Translations under genes and position numbers: made by a program
Notes under the pieces: generated by a model
What the model was told of the DNA's origin: nothing
Databases searched by the model: none
The model's input: only the letters and a program-made list of their open reading frames with translations
Shown: positions 54,285 through 64,000 of the stretch, one piece after another
Position numbering within the stretch: position 1 is the first letter of the stretch
How the letters are laid out: every line of letters begins with the position of its first letter
Source: Lutraria lutraria
Taxonomy: Eukaryota > Mollusca > Bivalvia > Venerida > Mactridae
Assembly (NCBI GenBank): GCA_964023205.1
Contig: OZ026842.1
Span: 37,897,501 to 37,961,500, forward strand
Reading direction: 5' to 3'
Length of the DNA stretch: 64,000 nucleotides

Positions 54285-57177
54285 TTGGGATCTATCAAAC
54301 ATCTGGAGATTTAAATGCGAGAACGAAGGATTTTCTTGACTACATTCCCTATGACAATTTGAATTACATTTTTGGTGATCCAGATTTAAATGCAACTCAT
54401 TTTGATGTTCCAAGGGCAACAAAAGATTGTTACCGCTATTATTCATTTGGTCGAAGTCTTATTAATTTTTGTTGTTCTCATGATATGCGTATTTTAAATG
54501 GCAGGTTTCAGGATGTAAGTGGTAATTTTATTTGTTTTTCTTCGGAAGGTGCAAGTGTTGTAGATTATTTTATATCATCAGAAGAATTGTTTCATTATGT
54601 AACGTATTTTGATGTACTTGAAAATGACCTTTCTGACCACATGCCAATATCTTGTATGTTTAAATTTAAACTAAATTTTGTTGAATATGAAGAAAATTTT
54701 ATTCCGAAGTACCGATGAATATTTCAAGAACAGTCTTTCTCAATGTAAAAATAATACATTACAAATTATCGATACAAATGTGAATGATGCTGTAAGCTCC
54801 ATAACGTTACTATATCAAAATACAGCTAAGTCAATGCGTGTACGTAGGTTTGCATATACAACAAAAAGTCAACCACCATGGTGGGATCCGCGCTGTGATA
54901 TTTTGAAGCGAGACAAATACCGTGCGCTGCGTAAATTTGGAGTGACGAATAGTCCCAAGTTTTTGGCTATAAACAATGTAAAGATATATTTAAGCGATAT
55001 ATTAAAGAGAGAAAAAAAAATTTCATAAACAGAAAAGACAAACATTATTGAAAGTCGAAATAATCCTACACAATTTTGGAAAATTCTTAACTGCGAATGT
55101 CGTGAGTCACCAATAACCAATAGTATTGGTGGAAATGAATGGTTTGATCATTTTAGTACATTGTTGTTCAACCATTCAGCAGAAACTATATCTTTGAATG
55201 ATAATGATGGGGCTGAAGATGCCCTTTTAAATGCTGAAATTTCGGTAGATAAAATTGTTCATGCTATTCCAAGACTTGGTTTTAATAAAAGTCCTAGAAA
55301 TGACAGACTTAATAGCACAGAGTTTTATATAAACACGAAATTTGACATAGCGCCTTTATTATGTAGTCTTTTCAACAAAATATTCTCAACTGGTTCTTTT
55401 CCTAAATCGTGGGGAGAAAGTATTATCTGCCCTTTACATAAATCTGGTCAGAAAAATGAGCCAAATAACTATAGAGGTATATCTCTAACTACCAATTTAT
55501 ATAAAATATTTTCAATGATACTAAATGAACGTTTGTACGAATGGGCAGAAACAAATAATAAAATTGACGAGGCCCAAGCTGGTTTCCGGCGAGATTATTC
55601 GGCAATCGACAATGCATTTAGTTTGCAGGCGATTGTTCAAAAATATTTGTCGAGGCACGGTGGTCGGTTGTATTGTATATAAAAAATGTACATAGATTTT
55701 AAAAAAGCGTTCGATAAAATTAGTCACTACGAACTATTTAAAAGTTTACAAAGGTCGGGTGTAAACGGTAGATTTCTCAGTATACTCTCTGCAATGTATA
55801 ATAGCTTGTATTCATGCGTTCGAACATCAGCATCTGGTTCAACCACGAATTACTTCCCTTGCAACATTGGCACTAGACAAGGGGATGTATGTAGTCCTAT
55901 TATATTTTCACTTTTTATAAATGAGCTTAACTCAATGTTGCGTTTTAAGTTGTAGATCAGGAACATTTATAGATAATTCAATATTTGACATTATTTGTCT
56001 CATGTTTGCAGATGACGTTGCAAACCTTGCAGAATCTATTGTCAACTTGCAACGTCAAATAAATGTCATTGATCAGTTCTGTTTGTCTACAGGAATGGAG
56101 CTAAATCTGAATAAAACGGAGATTATTGTATTCCGTAACGGTGGTAACTTATCTTTACGTGAACGCTGGTTTTTTCGTGGTCAACCTATCAAAACTACTA
56201 AAGTTTATAAGTACATGGGTTTATTGTTGACTCCCACTTTATCCTGGATGTCAGCACAGCAAAAACTTGCTACACAGGCACAAAAAGCGATATTTGCAAT
56301 TTTTAAATACCAAAAACCGTTTGGACAATTTGATATCAATCAAATGTTTACGTTGTTTGTTTCAATGGTCAAACCAATATTATGTTATGGGTCATAAATT
56401 TGGGGCTACAAGTATTCCATAGATATCGAATCCATTCAAAATTCATTTTGTTGTAAATATTTGGGTGTTAAAAATACTACAAACACGTGTATTGTTTTAG
56501 GGGAATGTGGTCGTTTACCTTTATGCGTTACCTATTTCACGACATGTGTTAAATATCAATGGAAGACCACAGATATCCAAAACGTTGTTATTATATGCTT
56601 AAATCTTTTTGATAGTGTAGGAAGAATTACTTGGGCTACGCATGTAAAAAATCTTTTTTTTAAGTACGGATTTGGTTATGTATGGATTTCGCATGAAGTG
56701 GGAGATATATCGACTTTTAAACGTATTTTCTGTCAAAGACTTATCGATATTTTTACCCAAGATTGGCACCAATCAGTTACTGAATCTAGCCAATGCTACC
56801 ATTACCAACATTTTAAAACTTTACTTAATACTGAACGTTATCTTACGATTGATCTACCTATTAAACATAGGCATTCTCTTGCTCGTTTTAGAGCTTCATC
56901 CCATCGATTTCATATAGAATTAAGTAGATACAATCATACTCCGCTACAAAACAGAATTTGCAATTTTTGTTATGAAAACTATGATATTGCTGTCATAGAA
57001 TGTGAATTCCATTTATTCTTTCACTGTAGAAGATTAAGTAATATTCGAGATCAATATTTATATAACTGGTATACATCTGACAGGAAGTTAGAAAACTTTT
57101 ATATGTTGTTGAAATCTGAAGACTGTACAATCATCCATAAAATTGCTCAATTTGTTGATAGAATAATAAATGTTTAA
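54285..57177 (+). pseudogene. LINE C, 5'-truncated endonuclease plus reverse transcriptase
   Basis: It begins inside the endonuclease (SGDLNARTKDFLDYIPYDNL, then GASVVDYFISSEELF and NDLSDHMPISCMF, with the Asp and the SDH box). A linker contains QPPWWDPRCDILKRDKYRAL. The reverse transcriptase follows: SWGESIICPLHKSGQ, NNYRGISLTTNLYKIFS, AQAGFRRDYSAIDNAF, a TAA at 55680-55682 next to an apparent 9-bp insertion, YIDFKKAFDKISHYELF, GTRQGDVCSPIIFS, a shift near 55950, MFADDVANLAE (both Asp) and a GAA-to-TAA-type stop in YGS-stop-IWGY (56395-56397). The tail FRASSHRFHIELSRY continues into a C-x2-C...H...C motif ending near 57177. Same broad family as LINEs A and B, with the least frame damage. Confidence 0.88.
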
Positions 57178-58985
57178 ATATTGTACTTAATACTCTGTAT
57201 CATTGACACAACTCAGCTATGTTATTATGTTAAAATTGTATGTATTATGTATTTTGGGCTGGAGGCCTTTATATACTGACTTGAAATAAACATATCGAAC
57301 ATCCCTCGTATGTATGTATATGTCATATGGGTAATCAATATCAAAACTAGACATCTGATGTGAATGAATAAAGAATAAACAATCAAAATATATCAACTTA
57401 CTATTAAAATAATGATTCATTTAATTTAGATTATAAATTACTCTGAGTTTTCATAGCATAACCAATGTTAGCAAATTAATGATGATTGGTCCAATACTGT
57501 TCAGGGTTGTTTCGTACATGCAAGTGACTAACATGCTGCAGAATATTCTTATATACTTTAAAATTGATACTTTCGTTATTCTTTTTTTAAATTGACATTG
57601 TTATCCCAAAACATTGTCTTTCTGCATCTATTAATGTCATGATATTCTAGACTGAAAGTTGACATGTAATACTTGTATTGCAAAATTAAAGAGACCCTCT
57701 ACACAAATATTTAGCTGATATGCCGAAATAAAACCTGAGATTACAATAACAGTTGCTCAACAATAATTTGTTGTGGCCGATGACAAACATACATTCAAAC
57801 GCGATTATGTGTAAAATCGGTCAGAGCAGTACTTTTTGACATGAGTTGAAAAATGGTTCACTTTATACGATTGCATTATTATATCTACAAGTATTCTCTG
57901 AGGTCAAACAGAACAAGTTGTTTCTTTAATTTTACTGACCAATCATCCTATTAAGACTCTTCTTTCCATGGTTTAAGGTAAATAACCCATCTCAAATTTA
58001 ACATGGAGGTGTATATAAATGAAATAATTTGAAATTAAGATTAGAACTATTAAGACACCTATAAGTAAATAGGAATGAACATTTTTTTGTATTAGGATAA
58101 CAATATTTTTACTGCAAGAACAAAATTCATCTTTTCACTATAGCGTACAAAAAATTCAAGTACAACTGCGCAGTTGAGTAAATTTCTATTCAGAGTCGAC
58201 CAGCATCCCCTGGCAATCTACGTGATTTGAAGTAGGCCCTTGTGTATGAATGGGGGAATATTCCCAAATCGGTAATCTGATCCTATGTGCTGTCGATGAG
58301 AGAGATGAGGCCAGTTGGATTGGTCAAATGGAAGAGCTGCCGGAAGAGGCAGAGCTCTTCCGAACTGTTGGATTAATCATCTTGGAATTTTAGAAGCTCT
58401 TCTATCTATTCTGCCCGATGGGTAGAAAAGGTGGACGAGATATTGATCACATGACCATACAGCATGACCAAACAAACAATACCATTTGAAATTGCCTTTT
58501 TAAAAAAAAACCTATTGTTTCAACTCACAATAAAAAAGATAGATTTAATAAATACATTGTTTACAATGTCAGCGTGTTCAATAGTTTATCCATATGATTC
58601 AATGATTATTGGGATGCAGACATTTCGGCCGCGATTGCGTTTGATTGGGTTTCTCTTTTAAGCTCTTTCAGCTGGCATATTCTCTTCTTACGAGAGTCCA
58701 ATTGAACCGGCCTTAGATGTTCATGTTATGAGAGCCATTTGAGGACATAAATTATGAACTACTAATAATTACTCGGACGAACAACCTGTTCCGCTACATT
58801 AACTGACTTTACAGATTATTAGAATTTTGCGTCATAAGCCATTTTGTGAATCGGGATTTTACAGTTATATTTCTGATTTGTTAAGTTTTATATCTGTATG
58901 TTTATCAATTGAGACCAAATTATGGGGAAGTATTCATGACATCAGTGTTCAGTTATCTATATATTCAAAATTTAAACAAAACACG
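57178..58985. other. LINE C 3' UTR and spacer
   Basis: 3' UTR-like sequence up to about 57420 with ATTTTGGGCTGGAGGCCTTT and AATAAA-type words (57370). The rest is AT-rich with no gene. A small inverted GGAAGAG...CTCTTCC pair occurs near 58330-58370. Confidence 0.4.
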
Positions 58986-59420
58986 TTAAGGCCACACCAA
59001 TTTAATTACACATTTGTTCATCCGATTTGTCGCTCCTATTATTATTATCAGAATTGGAAAAATAATAATATTATTTTTTAATTTTTACTTCCTATTATCA
59101 CTTGCTCATTCCCAAAATGTTTTTCTACAGATAAATGCCACTCTTAAGGTACCGACATTTGTCTCGGCTGATAAAATATCTGACTCCTTTCATTCCAAAA
59201 TGGGTGATTCAACAATTTTCATCAGAAAACAATTGAATGAGGAGATTAAAAGTGTTTTTACTGGTAAACGGTAACAGTTATTGATATATATGAACACAGA
59301 CTTTTTATTCGCATTCCCACTTTCTTGTTTAAAAAAAGGATTAAAGATGATATTTTTCAAAAATATTTCGCTCGATCGCTTGCTTTCGTCAGAACAAGTT
59401 ATTAAACTGGTGTGGCCTAA
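58986..59420. mobile_element. MITE with GGCCACACC ends
   Basis: The left TTAAGGCCACACCAATTTAA and the right end, read on the other strand as TTAGGCCACACCAGTTTAAT, form TIRs with further subterminal similarity (TTTGTTCATCCGAT-like versus TTGTTCTGACGAAAGC-like). The element is 435 bp and non-coding. This end sequence is familiar from bivalve MITEs. The frames inside at 58827-59274 are therefore doubtful. Confidence 0.65.
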
Positions 59421-60243
59421 TAATTAATCATAGTAGGTGGCATTTTATTAGTGTTGGGTCAGAACAATCTGACTAAAGAATTCGATCTTCCTTACGGCAA
59501 GATCTGATGACGGCCTATACCAGTTTCTATTTTCAAAAGTCGGAATTTCCATTATCACTATTTATATCTATTTATAATTCAGCCAATCGTATAACTCGTT
59601 TCATCGGTACTTTGGCCGACCTGACGATGTAATTTAAACGTTAGAAAACATTAAATTACGTATAATATATTTGTCTGCAACCACTTTTTGATTTTTTTAG
59701 TAATCCTGATCGATTTGGCCATAGTAGTACAGACAATTTAATAAACACGCATGTCACATGGGCGCTACCATTACATTTAGTTGCGTAAGAATAGGTGTTC
59801 GTGATAACTACAAGTCAAATATTGTTTTTTACTGCGGTTAAAAATAGAATCAGATCACTTTCAGAATTATGAAAGTAAGGCGCTGATTGGCTAGTGGAAA
59901 AGGTCACCTGAGGTGACCTTCTATAGGTCGTCTTCAGATCCTCATAGCGTAGCGGGTTTGAGGATATGATTTTAATCAGATTGGGGTCAGAAATGCCTAC
60001 AAGTGCATTAAATTGATACATGTACGTATTTACAAAGCTTTGCCAGATTTTCATAGGAAACTCAATATAAAATAAAGAATGATCAGGGATGTAGTCAGTC
60101 TGGACTGAAGGAGTGTGAATTTTCGGACTTCCGTGAAATGCTGGCAGCTCCTCAATTATGTATAAGATTGATGATTTATACCAACATTTCTGTTTCCATT
60201 ACATGTACTTTGTTCCCTTTATTATGATGAGGTATAGAATCAA
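59421..60243. other. Non-coding spacer
   Basis: No gene. It contains the perfect 21-bp palindrome AAGGTCACCTGAGGTGACC+TT at 59900-59920. Confidence 0.4.
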
Positions 60244-60430
60244 TGGGCCGCGGTCGTGATCCAGTAGTTAAGTGTGCTGGACTTGTTGATTTCCTTATGT
60301 GGAGATGTTGCCAGCTCCATGTAGGATGGTAACTAAGCTAGTACTTGTTAGAATGCAGTCTGGGAAAACTGGTTTGACTCTGGGATAAAAATTGTTGGAC
60401 TTACATTGAGGGATCATTAGATATGGCGTC
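60244..60430 (+). repeat. Diverged tRNA-derived SINE
   Basis: GGGCCGCGGTCGTGATCCAG, TAGTTAAGTGTGCTGGACTT (A-box region) and, later, TGTGGAGATGTTGCCAGCTC parallel a widespread mollusc SINE: a tRNA-Ser/Leu-like head followed by a 'GTGGGGCAGTTGCCAGG' body. The B box is degraded or displaced. Not a functional tRNA. Confidence 0.5.
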
Positions 60431-61230
60431 AAATAACAAAGCTATAGGCTTTTCGCTTTGGAGAGGAATTTAGGATTTTAAAACTATTTTTAGTTGCCAT
60501 GGCAACCAGACTTCAAAAAGGATAACTAATTTTTCAGGAATCTGAAAGAGATCTACTTTCTTACGGGTTATGTTGTAAAGATCTGTAAAATTTGATCACA
60601 TTTTCACAAGATAAGTCTAATTTCTATGTTACCATAAGTGGGTGGGGTAATTTAACATCTAATTTTGACTTCAAACAGTAAGTTATCGCATCAGTTAACA
60701 TGCTATCGACGTATTTTTTTATAAATGATGGCCTATAAACAAATTTCTTGAAAAACGGCCTATCCGGTTTTGTCCTATTTTTATCCTTATATTGTAGAGA
60801 GTCTAAGCTTTCAAATGAGCCATATTTCATTTCTGTACCATTTTGTCCTGGATTCTACCAAAATTTGTCATGACTAATATGTCTTGCATAACTTTTTTAT
60901 AATTTGTCTGTTCTGTAAATGTTTTCTTTTTCATATAATTTGTCTACTTTGTAAATATTTCTGTCCTGCAAAGTCTGTCTGCTATGTAAATAATTATGTA
61001 CAGAATTTGATTATGAATAAACATTATAATTGTTCATTGAATTTGTTATTACTTCAAGTCAGTGAATTTTGATTACAACAAGTGATCAATGATGAATTAT
61101 TTTAATTTCACGAAAGTTGATAGCTTTATCTTTAATTTAATTTGATACAAAAATATTCAGAATCGGTTGATATATGGAAAAAACACCCTTAATTGGTATA
61201 ATCATTTTCACTATGCCAGAGAATACACTT
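60431..61230. other. Non-coding spacer
   Basis: AT-rich with no supportable gene. It has a local near-duplication of TAATTTGTCT-CTTTGTAAAT words at 60895-60990. Confidence 0.35.
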
Positions 61231-61236
61231 CCGTGA

Positions 61237-61263
61237 GGGGGGTAGAGGGGGTGGGTCGGGGGG
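61237..61263 (+). other. G-quadruplex-type motif
   Basis: Four G-runs are separated by short loops: GGGGGG-TAGA-GGGGG-T-GGG-TC-GGGGGG. This fits the G3+N1-7 rule with room to spare, in an otherwise AT-rich region. Confidence 0.8.
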
Positions 61264-61469
61264 CAACACAAGCAAGGGAAGTAACTCAGAATTCATATCA
61301 ATAAAAAAAGTATGAAAAACACTTCTAAATTACTTCATTCTGAATTTTGCTTCTTCAAATTTACACAAAAAGTAGGATATAATGTTTATGAAATAAAAAC
61401 ATTAATTTAATCTTCTACAATGCCCTTTTCGGCAACTTACAAGCGCTTTTAGGCCGTTTTCGGCAAGTC

Positions 61470-61795
61470 CAGGGTACCTAAAAATACTGCTTATTCAGTT
61501 ATGCCCATTGTCTTATAAGCAAGTTTTCCCAATTTCACATGAATATCTTTGAAAATGTGCAAGATAATGGACATAGTAAAAAACTTTAACCAAAGTTTCT
61601 AAGTTAAAAGGGGCATGACTCTAAAAATACTGTCAACAGAGTTATGCCACTTGTCCTACAGATGCACCTTGTCCCCATAAGGCAGAATTCCAAGTATGAG
61701 TTGAATATCTTTGATAATGTTCAAGTTATTGTATTTTATCAAAAACTTTAACCAACTCAGACGCCTACGCTGGTGCAAGTAGTACAGCTCTCATT
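61470..61795. repeat. Bivalve-type repeat, two monomers with terminal tail
   Basis: Units of about 135-150 bp share ACTCTAAAAATACTG-like, CAGTTATGCCCATTGTC / CAGAGTTATGCCACTTGTCC and TGAATATCTTTGATAATGTTC phrases. The tail ACGCCTACGCTGGTGCAAGT and ACAGCTC is the usual end of a mollusc interspersed repeat ('GACGCCGACGC...GAGTAGTATAGCTC'). Confidence 0.75.
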
Positions 61796-63756
61796 TTTTC
61801 TTCGAAAGTCAAACTAAAAACTATAACTAGGTAAGAAACTGCTGATCAAAATTATGTTGCTTTAAAAATTACTAACTTTGGTGGTGTATTTAATTTCATG
61901 GAATTTGTGTGCTGTGAAGTTAACTGAAGTGTTGTGATGTAAATAAAAGCTTCTCATATTAAACTTGCATTTATGCTAAACATTACAGGGACAGAAGTAT
62001 AAGGGTTGTGCTATAATAGTATTGACATAACTGAAACTATGTTCCTATGAAAGGTGTGTACACCAATGGCCCCTTAAAATTTTACTCATTTTTTTATACA
62101 TCAGATTCTGTCATTTTGCAAATATTAAGTATTAAATTTGACATGTATATTCAAATTTAATATTACTGAATTCGGATACAATGTATTTGTCATATTGAGT
62201 GCATGTATCTATTATTCCTGCCAATATTTTCCTTTGTTACACAAAACCTTATGATACTTAAACACACTTTACTCAGATTCAAAATGGCGGGTAATCACTT
62301 ATAAATTGTTTTACAATACACACAAATTCAATGACTTTGTGACAATAGGATTAGTCTGTTTGAATTACAATAACAAGCATCATGGACGAGTACTACGAAG
62401 AAATGTGATCCTTATTAATCTCAGGCTTTGAAAATTGGTCTTTTTGAATTTCAAATTAAAAGCCAGAATTCTACAAAAGAATTGTAGTTATTAAAAAAAA
62501 TATCAATATTGTATATAACACTGAATGTTGCAGAAAACAAGGCAATCAATAAATTTAACTAAATCCAGTTATTCAAGTAGCTTATTAAAAATCTGATTTA
62601 GTGACAGTTTTTTATCACAAAATGTCCAAATTTAAGGTCTATGCTTCAAAGCTCACCTGTTACTCAATTTCATACCTAAAAATTTACATTCTCAGAAACA
62701 AAATAAAAAAAAGTAAATTGCCAAAGTGTTTCAAAGGAATGTAAAAAAATAAGGTTCATTTTACTCAACATAACTAGCACAAGCTTAATCTTCAATGTCA
62801 AAAAGTAGTTAAAAATTGAAACACAAGTTACAACAGCCAAAATTGTCAGAGAATAGTACTGTCAAAAACCTGACTGTTCCAACTTCATGAGAAAAGTCAG
62901 ACAAAAACATGTGGCTAAATACACTATATGCATGCCAATTAAAGTTTTATCTTAAACAATGGTCTTCTACCAATACACAAAATTAATGATCATTAAGATC
63001 ATTTACTGCACATGGTAGCTTAAAACTATGCATTCCAAAATTTGGGCTATGGACATGGCCAGTATCCAAATATTTGAATACATCATTTAAGCCTAGTGCT
63101 TTGTTGATGTGTATTATTATAGATAGACATTAGTTGACATTGTTATTATTATTATTTTATTTCATGCTTCAACCATTTGTAGAAAATGGTACATAGGAAA
63201 TATATTACACATAAAATTGTAACTGCTTATAGCATTAGAAATAGCGAATTTCAGTTTAGAGTGCAATACATAAAATAGTATTAACAGTTGAAAAAATCAG
63301 CGTAATTTTGTAAAGTTACAGTGTTTAAACCAAAATAAATTACCGAAAATAAAAATGGTAAAATTATAAATAAATATAAGTAAAAAATTGAAACCATACG
63401 TCACAAACATTAAAATTCGAAGATGACAGGTACATAACAGGTAAGTAGAACAAATACTTAACATTTGGTGTTAAAAATGCTATTTTAAATAAGACAATAA
63501 TTGTGGTTTTGTTTTCTTTAATATAATCAGGACTGCTACCTAGATTTTTTTCCCATTTTGTTTATTGTTAAGCTTTTGTCAGTCTGAACAAGATCAGATT
63601 AGAAAGGTTCTACTGTAGAAAGAGAAGGTATAAGGATCACTTTTTTCGCATGTACTACCCTTCCCATGTGCACCAGGTATCATGCACTGTCCATTCATTT
63701 AAAGTAAGTTTTTTTTATAAGACACTCCCCCAACATTGCAAATTCTAAGTATACTC
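61796..63756. other. Non-coding AT-rich region
   Basis: No coding or RNA feature recognised on either strand. Confidence 0.4.
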
Positions 63757-63775
63757 AGCAAAAAAAGAAACTTTA
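63757..63775. repeat. Tc1-like terminal word CTCAGCAAAAAAAGAAAC
   Basis: TA followed by CTCAGCAAAAAAAGAAAC resembles the outer end of some Tc1-like TIRs in invertebrates. The other end would be beyond the window, so this is only a hint. Confidence 0.3.
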
Positions 63776-63799
63776 CATTATTTATGTATTGATATCTCA

Positions 63800-64000
63800 A
63801 TGCTCATTAAAGAAATAACCAAGGACAGACATCGTGACATTTTAAATGTTCATCCTGTTGAAGAATTCCAGGGAAAACAACTCAGAATTATTGAATGGAA
63901 AGGGGAATTTGATTTTTTAAAAACAGCATTATGGGTATTCAAGCTATCTGTTCATGGGCTGTTGACCTGCTTTAATGTTGTAAACATCAATACATGTATT
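63800..64000 (+). CDS. Open frame running off the right edge (unidentified)
   Basis: From ATG 63800 there are 67 codons without a stop up to the window end. It starts MLIKEITKDRHRDILNVHPV and then EEFQGKQLRIIEWKGEFDFL. The composition is protein-like. No family recognised and no splice sites assessed. It could be chance, an exon, or part of a transposon starting at 63757. Confidence 0.25.
   Translation, partial: MLIKEITKDRHRDILNVHPVEEFQGKQLRIIEWKGEFDFLKTALWVFKLSVHGLLTCFNVVNINTCI

Noticed and set aside
58827..59274. Plus-strand frames of 84 and 86 codons
   Set aside because: They overlap the GGCCACACC MITE and have no recognisable motif.
1..64000. CRISPR arrays, operons, bacterial promoters or riboswitches
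   Set aside because: The tandem repeats have no unique spacers, genes are spliced and eukaryotic in style, and no prokaryotic organisation is visible.

Overview
The window looks like nuclear DNA of a mollusc, most likely a bivalve. Several observations support this: AT-rich non-coding DNA with tiny exons and GT-AG introns; tandem and interspersed repeats that end in GACGGACGGAC-like and GGGGTATAATA-like tails; tRNA-derived SINE heads; and many animal transposon families. There is no sign of a bacterial, organellar or viral genome. The species assignment is an inference from repeat style only.

Layout. Positions 1-21 kb carry what I read as one minus-strand host gene of unknown identity, broken into very small exons (about 20966-21155, 18345-18426, 17565-17610, 13644-13716, 11237-11337, 10965-11061, 10641-10693, 2791-2825 and 2258-2322). 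Most adjacent exon pairs agree in splice phase. Its long introns hold a 168-bp tandem array (6.2-7.3 kb), a minus-strand LINE relic (7.4-8.2 kb), a non-autonomous hAT-like element with an 8-bp target duplication (9.7-10.2 kb), a Mutator-like exon (12.3 kb), a decayed transposase-like gene (14.9-17.0 kb), and a Tc1-like element (18.7-20.8 kb) with a mariner nested inside it.

Positions 22-25 kb hold further small inverted-repeat elements. From 24.9 to 37.3 kb lies one non-LTR retrotransposon (LINE A: ORF1, AP-type endonuclease, reverse transcriptase), apparently bounded by a perfect 25-bp direct repeat. It is interrupted twice: by an 867-bp deletion derivative of an IS630/Tc1/mariner element of DD82E (Sailor) type at 26.4-27.3 kb, and by about 6.2 kb at 29.4-35.6 kb that carries a broken spliced transposase related to the CACTA/En-Spm 'transposase domain' family. 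A second LINE (B) follows at 37.3-39.1 kb.

Positions 40-51 kb contain another hAT-like element, a broken FLYWCH/MULE-type transposase (43.9-45.1 kb), a relic combining MULE, SWIM, Ulp1-like protease and PHD-like parts (46.3-48.1 kb), and a longer copy of the Sailor-like element with an internally deleted transposase (48.7-50.9 kb). A third LINE (C) lies at 54.3-57.2 kb. The rest is non-coding repeats, including two SINE heads, a palindromic MITE and a strong G-quadruplex motif. An open frame runs off the right edge.

No element here has an uninterrupted transposase or polymerase, so all look immobile on their own. The main interest is the insertion history, which can be read from nested target duplications, and the unidentified host gene.
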